Source: Treponema sp. (GTDB lineage Bacteria; Spirochaetota; Spirochaetia; Treponematales; Treponemataceae). From it: a stretch of DNA of 58,679 nucleotides. Under the pieces are notes generated by a model that saw nothing but the letters and a program-made list of their open reading frames with translations, was not told the origin of the DNA and ran no database searches. The DNA lies in NCBI GenBank assembly GCA_024682655.1, contig JAIKYZ010000040.1, positions 1 to 58,679 on the forward strand, given 5' to 3'. The translations under genes were made by a program, and so were the position numbers. Below are positions 17,242 to 26,349 of the stretch, piece after piece; the stretch's first letter is position 1, and the number at the start of each line of letters is the position of its first letter.

Positions 17242-18594
17242 TTAGCGGGTGAGATTTTTGACCCACTTGTATTTTTTGTAGTGGATCATTACCCAAGGGA
17301 TTTTTCCTACTTCGTCCAGGCAGGTGCAGGCGTAAACTATCCATACGGGCCAGTGGAATAAGAAGGTGCCCAGAGCGGCTAAAGGAACGGCTATGCCCCA
17401 CATACAAATTGCAAGGCTGTAAAAGTCAAAGAGGGTATCGCCGCCGCCGTCGAAGATTCCGTTGATTAAAATTGAATTTATTGCCCGGCCAATCATATAA
17501 AAGGCCATGATTAACATCATCTGGGTGAGTAATTTTTGGGCTTCTTCTGTTAATTTTACAAAATTCATGACAAATGGGGTTGCGGCTAACATCAAGAGGG
17601 CCGAGAGCAATCCACAGATAAAGGCGATTATTACCAGTTTGTCGCCATAATTTTTTGCTTTTTCCAGATTTCCTCCGCCAAGTTCGTTTCCGATTACTAT
17701 TCCCGCTCCGGTTGCAAGGCCGTTACATAAACAGCAGACTAAATCGCGTATTACTGAGGCTACGGAATTTGATGCGGCGGCGTCGGTTCCTAAGTGGCCC
17801 ATAAAAGCTGAGTATGAGGTAAAGCCAACGCCCCACATTATAAAGGCTCCCAAAAGTGGCAGGAGGCATTTCATAAAATCTATAAATAACATCTGGCTTT
17901 TTTGGAAGAAACTTTTGACTTGTGGGTGGATGTAGGATTTTTTGTAGGAAACTATAAGGCACCAGCTTAGTTCAAAGATTCTTGATAACAAGGTTGCGAG
18001 TGCGGTTCCTCTTGCTTCCATGGCTTTTATTCCAAATAGGCCGAATATGAATATTGAATTGAGGATTATGTTTAAAACTACGGTGCAGGATGAAATTATT
18101 GCGGTCAGGCCTGCGTGATCTGAAACTTTCATTATTACAAGGTAGATTTGAGATATTGCGGTTAACAAATAGGACCAGCCGGCGATTCTTAAATATTGTG
18201 ATCCTATGGCGATTAATTCGCTTTCGTTGGTGAAGATTTTCATTAAAAATCCTGGGGTGAATACACAGGCCAAAAAGAAGATTAAGGATAGTGAGACGGA
18301 TAGTTTAAGGGCCAGGGCAAAGATGTAATTTAGTGATTTTAGATCCTTTTTCCCCCAGTACTGGGCACCCAAAACTGATGCTGCTGATACAACTCCGCCA
18401 ACTAGCATGTTCTGGATAAATTGTACCTGACTTGCAAGCGAAACGGCGGACATGGAATTTTGTTCTATTCTTCCAAGCATAAAGGCATCTGCCGCCGCTA
18501 CAAGGGCTAACATTAAACTCTGCAATGCTACCGGGAGTGAGATTCTGATTAATTTTCTTAAAAACTCTTTGTCACTTGTGATTGTGTTGGGCAT
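17242..18594 (-). CDS. MATE family efflux transporter
   Basis: About 450 aa, twelve predicted membrane helices, with the NorM/DinF-type layout of two six-helix bundles (SLPVALQSLMLALVAAADAFMLGRIEQNSMSAVSLASQVQF; later NGIFDGGGDTLFDFYSLAICMWGIAVPLAAL). It exports organic cations or drugs using Na+ or H+. ATG 18594 is preferred to a TTG at 18612. Neither has a strong Shine-Dalgarno. The 3' end runs into the repeat-rich segment at 16.97-17.24 kb, but the C-terminal length is normal for the family. A 144-bp gap separates it from the copA stop. Confidence 0.93.
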   Translation of the reverse strand: MPNTITSDKEFLRKLIRISLPVALQSLMLALVAAADAFMLGRIEQNSMSAVSLASQVQFIQNMLVGGVVSAASVLGAQYWGKKDLKSLNYIFALALKLSVSLSLIFFLACVFTPGFLMKIFTNESELIAIGSQYLRIAGWSYLLTAISQIYLVIMKVSDHAGLTAIISSCTVVLNIILNSIFIFGLFGIKAMEARGTALATLLSRIFELSWCLIVSYKKSYIHPQVKSFFQKSQMLFIDFMKCLLPLLGAFIMWGVGFTSYSAFMGHLGTDAAASNSVASVIRDLVCCLCNGLATGAGIVIGNELGGGNLEKAKNYGDKLVIIAFICGLLSALLMLAATPFVMNFVKLTEEAQKLLTQMMLIMAFYMIGRAINSILINGIFDGGGDTLFDFYSLAICMWGIAVPLAALGTFLFHWPVWIVYACTCLDEVGKIPWVMIHYKKYKWVKNLTR

Positions 18595-18738
18595 AGTTCT
18601 GACAATATACAATAAAATTAGCTTGTGGGGAATTGGGGGAGGGACAAGCGGATTTGTTCAGCCCTAACGTGCTTCACTTTTTTTTAGTGAGTAGCGTTAG
18701 CTACGAACAAATACGTTTGTTTTTTTTGGTGTTGGGGC

Positions 18739-21297
18739 TTATTTTACGAAGGTGTAACCGGCGTCTGTAACGGCTTTTTCGAAGTCGGAATCGGCTACTT
18801 CTTTTGAAAGTTGTACAAGTACAGAGTTTGCTTCGTGGTTAGCGGTGGCGCATTCAACTCCATCGATTTTTTCCAGGGCTTCTTTTACGTGTCTTTCGCA
18901 GTGCTGGCACATCATGCCTTCTACTTTTAATGTCTTTTCAACCATATTACTGGCCTCCTTGTTATTTTCTTCTTCTTTTTCTACTGGTAAGTCGCCAGTA
19001 AAAGGAAGTTTGATTTTCTTGTCTTTTTTTGTACTTTTGATTTTGTATAGATTTAATCTTAGGGCGTTTGTTACTACACAGAATGAAGAAAGACTCATTG
19101 CGGCTGCGCCTAACATTGGATTCATATCTAAACCTAACCAGTGATAATAGGCACCGGCGGCGATTGGAATTAAAATTATATTATAGAAGAAAGCCCAGAA
19201 GAGATTTTCTTTGATGTTTTTTACAGTCTGGCGGCTAAGACGAATTGCGGCACTTACATCCGAAAGCTGGCTTTTCATCAAAACAACATCTGCTGCATCA
19301 ATTGCAACGTCAGTACCGGCTCCAATGGCCATTCCTGTATCTGCTGAAGTTAGGGCTGGGGCATCGTTTATACCATCTCCTACCATACAAACTTTTCCAA
19401 ATTCCTTAAATTTTCTGATTACCTTTTCTTTTCCATCTGGAAGAAGACCGGCGATTACTTGATTTACCCCGGCCTTTTTTCCTACTGCCTGAGCTGTTCT
19501 TTCATTATCTCCTGTGAGCATTACAACGTGGATTCCCATATTTTGTAATTCTTTGATTGCTCTTGGAGAATCTTCTTTTATCACATCTGCAACGGCGATT
19601 ATTCCAAGTAGTTCATTATTTTGAGCAAAGAAGAGTGGAGTTTTTCCTTCTTCCGAAAGTTTTTCTGCCTCTTTGCCTATTTCCTGGTCTAGAGTTTGAG
19701 GCAAAAGGCTTTGAATAAATTTTAGATTTCCACCTGCGATTTTATTTCCATCAAGATTTGCGCTTAATCCATTTCCTGGCAGAGCCTTAAAATCACTTAC
19801 GTTTGTGATTTGAATATTTTCTTCCTGAGCCTTTAACATGATTGCTTTTGCCAGAGGATGTTCACTTTTTGCTTCCAAACTTGCGGCGATTTTTAAAAGC
19901 TCATTTTGATTCTTATTTTTTGTGAAAATATCTGTTACCAGAGGTTCTCCCTTAGTGATTGTTCCTGTTTTATCGAGTACTACAATCTGACTGCGCCCTG
20001 CTTCTTCTAAGGATGCCGAGGTTTTAAAAAGAATTCCGTTACGGGCCCCAATTCCATTTCCGACCATGATTGCAACCGGGGTAGCGAGGCCTAAGGCACA
20101 AGGACAGGAAACTACTAAAACTGCAATTGCTCTTGTAAGTGAAAATGCAAATTCTGCTCCCACCAGTAACCAGATTACAAAAGTTACCGCTGCAATTCCC
20201 ATTACTGAAGGAACAAAAACTCCTGCAACTTTGTCTGCAATTTTGGCGATTGGTGCTTTTGTGGCGGCGGCATCACTTACCATCTGAATAATTTGCGAAA
20301 GGGTTGTGTCTTGTCCAACTCTTGTTGCCTTACATTTTATAAATCCTGATTGATTGATTGTTGCGGCAGAAACCCCATCTCCAACATTTTTATCAACCGG
20401 GATAGATTCTCCTGTAAGGGCTGATTCATTAATTGCTGTGTTTCCTTCTATTATAATTCCATCAACCGGGATATTTTCTCCGGGCTTTACAACAAAAATA
20501 TCATCTTTGTGAACGTCTTCTATTGAAACCTGGACTATTTTTCCGTCGATTTCTAAATTTGCTGTTTTTGGTGAAAGTTTCATCAGGCTTTTCAGGGCAT
20601 CGGTTGTGCGGCCTTTAGAAATTGATTCGAGCAACTTTCCAATTGTGATTAAAGTTACAATCATTGCGGCCCCTTCAAAATAGAAGTTTCCCATATAGTG
20701 ACTGATTTTATCTGTATTCCCTGTAATCACTGCATCTGTCATTCCAAAAAGCATAAAAAGACTGTAAACAAAAGAAACTCCTGAGCCCATTGCAACTAAG
20801 GTGTCCATATTTGGGGCCCCGTGAATCAGACTTTTAAATCCGCTTATAAAAAATTTCTTGTTGATTATCATAACTATTGCGGCAAGTATCATTTCTACAA
20901 GCCCGATTGCAATTGTGTTTCCGCCTCCGTGCATAAACCAAGAAGGAAGAGGCCATCCCCACATCATATGTCCCATGCTTACATACATGAGCAGGAGCAA
21001 AATTCCCACCGAAGAAATTAATCTTCTTTTTAGGACTGGGGTTTCTTTATTTTCTAAAAGTTCTTCTTTTTGCGAAATTGATGAGGATTTTTCTTCTCCG
21101 CCAATTTCCTTTGCTCCGTATCCAGCATCACTTACGGCTTTGATTATTTCTTCTGCCTTTGCATTACCTTCTACTCCCATTGAATTTGTTAGAAGGCTTA
21201 CACTGCAAGAAGAAACTCCGGGAACTTTATTAACGGCTTTTTCTACTCGGGCAACACAGGCTGCACAAGACATTCCTGTTACTGAATATTTATCCAT
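18739..21297 (-). CDS. copA: Copper-exporting P1B-type ATPase with N-terminal HMA and fused C-terminal CopZ-like HMA
   Basis: An 852-aa Cu+ pump. The N-terminal HMA has GMSCAAC (Cys11, Cys14). The pump core has TGES, intramembrane CPC (SCPCALGLATP), DKTGT (Asp442), SEHP and GDGINDAPAL. The last helices carry YN near FFYNIILIPIAAGAYY and MSLSS, as in Cu+ pumps. After a Lys/Glu-rich linker, a second HMA (VEGMMCQHCERHVKEAL) forms the C-terminus. That domain begins at a Met preceded by AAGGAGG at ideal spacing (see 18943-18960), so a separate CopZ-like chaperone may also be made. It lies 12 bp downstream of csoR in one operon. Confidence 0.96.
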   Translation of the reverse strand: MDKYSVTGMSCAACVARVEKAVNKVPGVSSCSVSLLTNSMGVEGNAKAEEIIKAVSDAGYGAKEIGGEEKSSSISQKEELLENKETPVLKRRLISSVGILLLLMYVSMGHMMWGWPLPSWFMHGGGNTIAIGLVEMILAAIVMIINKKFFISGFKSLIHGAPNMDTLVAMGSGVSFVYSLFMLFGMTDAVITGNTDKISHYMGNFYFEGAAMIVTLITIGKLLESISKGRTTDALKSLMKLSPKTANLEIDGKIVQVSIEDVHKDDIFVVKPGENIPVDGIIIEGNTAINESALTGESIPVDKNVGDGVSAATINQSGFIKCKATRVGQDTTLSQIIQMVSDAAATKAPIAKIADKVAGVFVPSVMGIAAVTFVIWLLVGAEFAFSLTRAIAVLVVSCPCALGLATPVAIMVGNGIGARNGILFKTSASLEEAGRSQIVVLDKTGTITKGEPLVTDIFTKNKNQNELLKIAASLEAKSEHPLAKAIMLKAQEENIQITNVSDFKALPGNGLSANLDGNKIAGGNLKFIQSLLPQTLDQEIGKEAEKLSEEGKTPLFFAQNNELLGIIAVADVIKEDSPRAIKELQNMGIHVVMLTGDNERTAQAVGKKAGVNQVIAGLLPDGKEKVIRKFKEFGKVCMVGDGINDAPALTSADTGMAIGAGTDVAIDAADVVLMKSQLSDVSAAIRLSRQTVKNIKENLFWAFFYNIILIPIAAGAYYHWLGLDMNPMLGAAAMSLSSFCVVTNALRLNLYKIKSTKKDKKIKLPFTGDLPVEKEEENNKEASNMVEKTLKVEGMMCQHCERHVKEALEKIDGVECATANHEANSVLVQLSKEVADSDFEKAVTDAGYTFVK
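18943..18960 (-). promoter_or_regulatory. Internal ribosome binding site for a CopZ-like product inside copA
   Basis: On the coding strand AAGGAGG (complement of 18954-18960) stands 8 nt before an in-frame ATG (18943-18945). It encodes Lys-Glu-Ala-Ser-Asn then Met-Val-Glu-Lys. Initiation here would give a 68-aa protein (18739-18945) with GMMCQHC, the size and motif of free CopZ. Confidence 0.65.
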
Positions 21298-21309
21298 AAT
21301 GACTACCTC

Positions 21310-21618
21310 TTATTTCATCAGTTTTTGAAGAGTTTCTACCAATTCATCAATAACCTGATTATTTCCTTTTTTGATATCTTCTATCACGCAAGACCTAAGA
21401 TGATTTGCAAGTAGAACTTTATTAAAGGAATTAAGGGCTGCATTTACTGCCGAAACCTGAATTAAAATATCCGGGCAATAAGCGTCGTTTTCCAGCATTT
21501 TTTTAATTCCTTTGATTTGACCTTCGATTCTACAGAGTCGGTTCATAAGGCTCTTGTATTCTTCTGGAGATCTTTCCTTTTTCTTCCTGCACATAGGACA
21601 AGTTTGATTTTCTGCCAT
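21310..21618 (-). CDS. csoR: CsoR/RcnR family copper-sensing repressor
   Basis: A 102-aa all-helical repressor. The Cu+ ligands of CsoR are in place: Cys in DAYCPDIL and His and Cys in LLANHLRSCV, giving Cys-x(~24)-His-x3-Cys. The N-terminus adds CPMCRKKKE, an extra Cys pair. It precedes copA by 12 bp, and two G-tract pseudo-palindromes lie upstream of its start, so it should repress the csoR-copA operon until copper binds. AGGAG precedes ATG 21618. Confidence 0.95.
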   Translation of the reverse strand: MAENQTCPMCRKKKERSPEEYKSLMNRLCRIEGQIKGIKKMLENDAYCPDILIQVSAVNAALNSFNKVLLANHLRSCVIEDIKKGNNQVIDELVETLQKLMK

Positions 21619-21637
21619 TTTTTTGCTCCTATAAAAA

Positions 21638-21654
21638 ATACCCCCAGAGGGTAT
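21638..21654. promoter_or_regulatory. CsoR-type operator 1
   Basis: ATACCCCCAGAGGGTAT is an inverted repeat ATACCC/GGGTAT with a C-rich centre, as in known CsoR boxes, 19 bp upstream of the csoR start. Confidence 0.75.
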
Positions 21655-21674
21655 CTATTTACACTTATAAACAT

Positions 21675-21691
21675 ATACCTACCGGGGGTAT
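21675..21691. promoter_or_regulatory. CsoR-type operator 2
   Basis: ATACCTACCGGGGGTAT is a second G-tract pseudo-palindrome, 37 bp centre-to-centre from operator 1. Two boxes spaced by about 3.5 helical turns could let two CsoR tetramers cooperate. Confidence 0.75.
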
Positions 21692-21740
21692 AAAGTCAAG
21701 AAAAATAATGATTTTTGAAGAGGAAAATCAGCCTTGGGGC

Positions 21741-21861
21741 AAAATGGGCAAAATTCAAAAAAATCAAAAAATTGAAAAAAATTTTAAAAAAATGTTGAAA
21801 ATTCACCAAAATTTGTAAAAAAAAGGCAAAAATTTGGCAAATTTTATAAAAAATTCAAAAA
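21741..21861. other. Phased A-tract (curved DNA) segment upstream of the histidine kinase
   Basis: Thirteen runs of 3-8 A recur with a spacing of 8.5-11.5 bp, mean close to 10, ending next to the -35 box at 21868. In-phase A-tracts bend DNA and can act as UP elements. No ORF crosses this region. Confidence 0.7.
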
Positions 21862-21867
21862 TTTCTT

Positions 21868-21897
21868 TTGCATTTTTATAAAATAATGTTATATAAT
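21868..21897 (+). promoter_or_regulatory. Sigma70-type promoter of the histidine kinase gene
   Basis: TTGCAT (21868-21873), 18-bp spacer, TATAAT (21892-21897). The -10 box overlaps the ATG at 21896, which therefore cannot be the translation start; this supports ATG 21920. Confidence 0.7.
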
Positions 21898-21919
21898 GTT
21901 GGCAGAGAGAGAGTATATT

Positions 21920-23305
21920 ATGAAGAAATTAGTCACAAATCCTAGGAGCCTTGTCTCCAGAAATGTCTTTAAAATCTGGCTTGCATTTGCCGGATTATCA
22001 ATCATCATTTTTTTAGTTCTATGGTTTTCGCAAACAGTATTTCTTGAACACGCCTACAACAATCTTCAGATTCGACAGATAAAAAAATCGGCCGAAAGAG
22101 TTCAAAATTCAATGAAAATTGAAAATACCCTTTTATCTGAAGTTTTGGAACACCATCTTTTAGCTTTAATTTTTGATGAAGATTTGAATCTTTTATTTTC
22201 AGCAGATGAACATACGGCTTATTATGAAGTAAGTAAAAAGTGGCTGGAATATTATCAGAATTCAGAAGAATCAGATGATTCAACAATTTCAGTTGCCAGT
22301 GAGGATTCTGAATATGATGCTTTGATTCACAGAAAAAATGAATTGAAGGGAAGAAATTACAACGAACTTTATTATTACCTTGCCAAAAGCCTTATAGAAT
22401 CTGACCAGGATTCAATTGAAAAAATAACCCCAGACAATGAATATGTTTACGGATTAAAATTGAAAATCCCAGAGGTCGAAAGCAAGGAATCAAAAAAAGT
22501 ACCGATTTTGATTTTGGTTATCTCGGGAAATCTGGGGATTTTGAGTGGAACAGTTACAATTCTTAGATATCAGTTAATTATTGTGATTGTAATTACTTTG
22601 GTTTTGGCTCTGATTGTTGCCATGATTCTTGGAAAAAGACTGAGTGACGAAAAATTGCAGAAGACCAGAGTTGAATTGCTGGCAAATATTACACATGACC
22701 TTAGAACTCCATTGACTTTGATTAGAGGTTATGCAGAGTCGATAAAAGATATCACCGGGGATATACAAGAGGCCCGTGAACGCGATACAGATATTATTAT
22801 TCGCGAAACCGAAAGACTTTCGCACCTGGTTGGGGATATTTTGTTGTATTCTTCAGTTCACGAAAAATCAGAAATCCAGAAGGAAAAATTTGATTTTGGC
22901 GAGATGACAATGCAGGTACTTAATCAGTATGGTCTTGAAGCTTTTGATGCCATGATTGATGATGATTGTATTGTTAATGGAGATAAAAAGCAGCTGGAAA
23001 GAGTTGTTTATAATTTTGTAGATAATGCTACCAGACATTCTCCGCAAGGTAATTTAGTTTGTGTTGAAGTTCATCATAAGGGAGATAAAGTTAGATTTTC
23101 GGTACAGAATTTTGGAAAACCAATTCCCGAAGACCTTTTATCAACAATCTGGGACCGTTATTTTTCCGCCCGCGATCAACGAATGACTGGCGAAAAAACT
23201 GGTCTGGGCCTTGCAATTACCAAGGGTATTTTGGTAAATCACAAAGCCAAGTTCGGCGTTTCCAGCGACGAAGAAAACGGCACAATTTTCTGGGCCGAAA
23301 TCTAA
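21920..23305 (+). CDS. Orphan sensor histidine kinase
   Basis: About 461 aa. TM1 near residues 20-42 (IWLAFAGLSIIIFLVLWFS), an extracytoplasmic sensor of about 155 aa with an acidic Ser/Glu/Asp-rich stretch, and TM2 (YQLIIVIVITLVLALIVAMIL). Then comes HisKA with phospho-acceptor His in LLANITHDLRTPLTLIRGY. The HATPase has the N box (VVYNFVDNATRHSP) and G box (GEKTGLGLAITKGIL). The F-box context and length fit Firmicutes/Spirochaete extracellular sensors. No response regulator gene is adjacent on either side, so the partner must be encoded elsewhere. GAGAGAG precedes ATG 21920. Confidence 0.92.
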   Translation: MKKLVTNPRSLVSRNVFKIWLAFAGLSIIIFLVLWFSQTVFLEHAYNNLQIRQIKKSAERVQNSMKIENTLLSEVLEHHLLALIFDEDLNLLFSADEHTAYYEVSKKWLEYYQNSEESDDSTISVASEDSEYDALIHRKNELKGRNYNELYYYLAKSLIESDQDSIEKITPDNEYVYGLKLKIPEVESKESKKVPILILVISGNLGILSGTVTILRYQLIIVIVITLVLALIVAMILGKRLSDEKLQKTRVELLANITHDLRTPLTLIRGYAESIKDITGDIQEARERDTDIIIRETERLSHLVGDILLYSSVHEKSEIQKEKFDFGEMTMQVLNQYGLEAFDAMIDDDCIVNGDKKQLERVVYNFVDNATRHSPQGNLVCVEVHHKGDKVRFSVQNFGKPIPEDLLSTIWDRYFSARDQRMTGEKTGLGLAITKGILVNHKAKFGVSSDEENGTIFWAEI

Positions 23306-23499
23306 GTTACAAAAGGGTGGGGGGAAATTATGATTTTTAAGATAAAAAATAGAGCAGAATTTTGTGAGTAGGAACCTTCAGTTCACGGTTGTGGATTGGA
23401 GTTTTTTTTTATGGGAGTTCCCTATCTTCCTTTCAATCTATACAAAACTAATTTCTTTTCCTAAAATATAAATAAATCACCACCCCCAAGGAGCCCTCT

Positions 23500-23739
23500 A
23501 TGAACACTCTAAAAATCCATGGAATCTATAAACATTTTAAAGGGAATCTTTACCTGGTAGAAGATGTCGCCTTTCATTCGGAATCTAAAGAAGGATATGT
23601 TGTTTACCGGCGGCTTTATGGAGATGGGTCTCTTTGGATTCGGCCTAAGGAGATGTTTTTGTCCGAAGTTGATCATGAAAAATATCCGGATGTTAAACAA
23701 AAGTATCGCTTTGAATTGCAAAATATTGAAGCAAAATAA
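23500..23739 (+). CDS. DUF1653 family protein
   Basis: A 79-aa small basic/aromatic beta-rich protein matching the DUF1653 pattern: [23 protein letters not shown], then [25 protein letters not shown] and a C-terminal FEL. The family is widespread but has no established function; an SH3-like fold is plausible. AAGGAG lies just before ATG 23500. The flanking gaps 23306-23499 and 23740-23945 show no gene. Confidence 0.88.
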   Translation: MNTLKIHGIYKHFKGNLYLVEDVAFHSESKEGYVVYRRLYGDGSLWIRPKEMFLSEVDHEKYPDVKQKYRFELQNIEAK

Positions 23740-23945
23740 AGCTTAAATCTCAAATTGCATATAATCTTTGCTAATTATTTTCCCAGGCATAATTTTCTCA
23801 AATTCTTTTCAATTTTCAATGTCATTAAAACTTGAATGAATCTCTACTTTGATGATAAACTTTTATTGAGGGTTGTTTTTTAAGATATTCGGGTGGCTAA
23901 TTGCCTGATATTTAAAAAAAATATTTTATTCAAATGGAGATAACT

Positions 23946-25154
23946 ATGAATAAAAAAATTTTAACTCTCTCTGCCATGATTTTACTTATGGCAAATTTAT
24001 TTATTGTATCCTGCAAAGGAAATGTGGATACCCAAGCTGATTCAACTGAAACTGAAACTACGGTTTCGGAAGAAACTTCAACTGAAACTAGGGTTACTTA
24101 CACTGTAACTTTTAATGCAAACGACGGAAGCGAAAGTCCTGCAACTGAAAGTCAAACTTTTACATCAGCTACTGCCCAGGCATTAAAAACTGTTGAAACA
24201 TTAGGTTTTAGCAAAGAACATTATGATTTCCTTGGCTGGGCAACTTCTTCTACTGCAACAGAAGCAGCCTACACAGACGGAGCTTCTTACACAGCCACTT
24301 CAGATATAACCTTGTATGCTGTTTGGGAAATTTCTGCTTTCTACACTCCACTTACACTAGAATTCACAGAAGCGGGTACTATTACCATAACCAATCCCTG
24401 GTCTACCCTTAAATACCAGGTAAATGGAGGAGACCTTACAGACTATCCGGAAGCAACAGAAGAAGATACAAATCTTCACCTATATGCAACAATTAGTGTA
24501 AATAGTGGAGATAAGATTGCCTTTTATGCAGAAGAAAGTGAGAATTACCACTATGAAGAATCTGATTATGAAGCTTATATGAATATTGATTGTACAAGCA
24601 ACTGCTATATATACGGTAACATAATGAGTCTTCTAACCCTGGATTCAGACAATAATTGGAATCCAGAGTTTACAACAATTGAAAAGGAGAGTGCGTTAAG
24701 AGAATTATTCATTGAAAATACACATATTAGAAACCACAACGAAAAGACACTTTACCTTCCTGCTACAAGTCTGACATCTTGTTGCTATTTTGGTATGTTC
24801 TCTGATTGTACATCTCTTACCACAGCACCAAGCCTTCCTGCTACTACTCTGGCAGAATGGTGTTATGAGTGGATGTTCTCTGGTTGTACATCCCTTACCA
24901 CTGCTCCAGAGCTTCCTGCTACTACTCTGGCAGAAGGTTGCTATTCGGAGATGTTCTATGGTTGTACATCCCTTAATTCCATTACCTGTCTTGCCACAGA
25001 TATTTCTGCAGAAGATTGCACTGGAAACTGGCTATACGGAGTTGCCTCTTCAGGAACCTTCACTTGCCCAAGCAGCATGAAGGAAACCTGGACTACCAAC
25101 GATACTAGCGGTATCCCATCCGGCTGGACTGTCCAAGATTACACTGAAGAATAA
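23946..25154 (+). CDS. Surface lipoprotein with Listeria-Bacteroides (Flg_new) repeat and BspA-type repeats
   Basis: 402 aa. The lipoprotein signal ends in LFIVSC, with Cys as the lipidated residue. A Thr/Glu-rich linker leads to one Flg_new/InlB-B-like repeat (TVTFNANDGSESP ... DFLGWATSSTATEAAYTDG ... ITLYAVW). The C-terminal third has at least two ~30-aa copies of SLTTAP.LPATTLAE.CY..MF.GC, the BspA-like leucine-rich type found in spirochete and gut surface proteins. It is probably exposed and adhesive or carbohydrate-associated. ATG 23946 is preferred because GGAG precedes it. Confidence 0.9.
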   Translation: MNKKILTLSAMILLMANLFIVSCKGNVDTQADSTETETTVSEETSTETRVTYTVTFNANDGSESPATESQTFTSATAQALKTVETLGFSKEHYDFLGWATSSTATEAAYTDGASYTATSDITLYAVWEISAFYTPLTLEFTEAGTITITNPWSTLKYQVNGGDLTDYPEATEEDTNLHLYATISVNSGDKIAFYAEESENYHYEESDYEAYMNIDCTSNCYIYGNIMSLLTLDSDNNWNPEFTTIEKESALRELFIENTHIRNHNEKTLYLPATSLTSCCYFGMFSDCTSLTTAPSLPATTLAEWCYEWMFSGCTSLTTAPELPATTLAEGCYSEMFYGCTSLNSITCLATDISAEDCTGNWLYGVASSGTFTCPSSMKETWTTNDTSGIPSGWTVQDYTEE

Positions 25155-25176
25155 TTTCATCTTTAATTAAAGAATG

Positions 25177-25199
25177 CCCCGGTCACATCGGGGTTTTTT
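25177..25199 (+). terminator. Rho-independent terminator
   Basis: CCCCG, loop GTCACAT, CGGGG, then six T; closes the lipoprotein gene. Confidence 0.9.
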
Positions 25200-25250
25200 G
25201 TTTTAAATCAGAAGGGATTTTAGATGTGATAAAATTAAGTAAGGAAAAAA

Positions 25251-25622
25251 CTAAATAATTTCTTCTTCTTCCCAATCTTCATCGTCTAGGAAGAGGTCTA
25301 GGATTTCCTCTACCTTTGCATATTCTTCTAAATCTTTTTTATTTTGCTCGGTTTCTTCGTTGATTATAAAATTATCTGCGTAAAGTTGGATGAACTCGTA
25401 CACTTCGTTTATTGTTTCTTCATCAGAAAGGGCCAGGTCATCTATTCCTTTTATACTTTTTATTACTTTATTCAAAATCTTAATGGATTCTGCGTAATCT
25501 TCCTGGATTTCTTTGTATTCCGGCGATTTTTTGTCTTTTACATAATCCTGACATTCTTCTAAATCTGCTAAAATTTTCTTTAATAAATCCATAAAAAATA
25601 TATCTAATTCCTGATCATCCAT
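25251..25622 (-). CDS. Hypothetical acidic helical protein
   Basis: 123 aa, not recognised. Strongly acidic, ending DEDWEEEEII, with long amphipathic helices (MDLLKKILADLEECQDYVKD; AESIKILNKVIKSIKGIDDL). No signal peptide or membrane segment. It resembles a small cytoplasmic helical-bundle protein. It lies 49 bp downstream of the isochorismatase gene on the same strand and may share its transcript. Confidence 0.7.
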   Translation of the reverse strand: MDDQELDIFFMDLLKKILADLEECQDYVKDKKSPEYKEIQEDYAESIKILNKVIKSIKGIDDLALSDEETINEVYEFIQLYADNFIINEETEQNKKDLEEYAKVEEILDLFLDDEDWEEEEII

Positions 25623-25671
25623 TTTCTTTTCCTTCTGATTTAATATAGCACAAATCCGGGTTAGTTACACC

Positions 25672-26226
25672 TTACTTTTCTTCAAGGTATTCCTGGGTTT
25701 TCATCATTTTTAAGTGCAGGGGACAAAGACCCGAAAAAATTAATTCTGTTGCTTCTTCTTTTGGTCTGTCCAGGCCGGAAACTCCATCGGTAAGATAAAT
25801 TGTATAAATTCCTTCATCTATTAATTGCATCACTGTAGAAAGCACACAACATTCTGCTATTACTCCGCTGACAACAACTCTTTTGGCCTTTTTTGCGGCT
25901 TCCATTACCTGGGGAATTGCCAGTGAAGAATAAACTTCCTTTGTGTAAAGTGGAAATTTCTTTAAGGCTTCTTCTAATTCTTCTACCATTTGATTTGCAT
26001 ATTGATTTTGATTTACATCTGCATATTTTATGTTGTAATCTGCCCAAACTCCCCGGGGATTTTTTTCGTTTGCGATAAAGCGGGTAAAAATCACATTTTC
26101 CATTCCTGAATTTATGATTTTATTTATATTTTTTGCGGCTCCTTCTGTATCCAGACAAGCCCATTTTCCGCCTTTTTTGTAAACATTTTGCATATCAATT
26201 ACGAGTAATAAATCATCTTTTTTCAT
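25672..26226 (-). CDS. Isochorismatase-family cysteine hydrolase (nicotinamidase-like)
   Basis: 184 aa. The Asp-Lys-Cys triad of the family is visible: Asp in LLLVIDMQNVY, Lys in FPLYTKEVYSSL, and the nucleophile Cys in VVVSGVIAECCVLSTVMQL with the preceding cis-peptide motif GVIAE. It hydrolyses an amide or vinyl-ether bond; nicotinamide and other small amides are possible substrates that cannot be separated by sequence. Cytoplasmic. No cofactor-biosynthesis neighbours give a clue. Confidence 0.9.
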   Translation of the reverse strand: MKKDDLLLVIDMQNVYKKGGKWACLDTEGAAKNINKIINSGMENVIFTRFIANEKNPRGVWADYNIKYADVNQNQYANQMVEELEEALKKFPLYTKEVYSSLAIPQVMEAAKKAKRVVVSGVIAECCVLSTVMQLIDEGIYTIYLTDGVSGLDRPKEEATELIFSGLCPLHLKMMKTQEYLEEK

Positions 26227-26349
26227 TTTCTGCCTTTCTTTTGAGGTCTGTCCCCTAATTTATTCTCCCTTAGTATAATTAATGATTTCTTTTGATTAAA
26301 GTGGCATTTTTGTATAATATTTCTACATCCTAATTCCTCCGAGGTTTTT

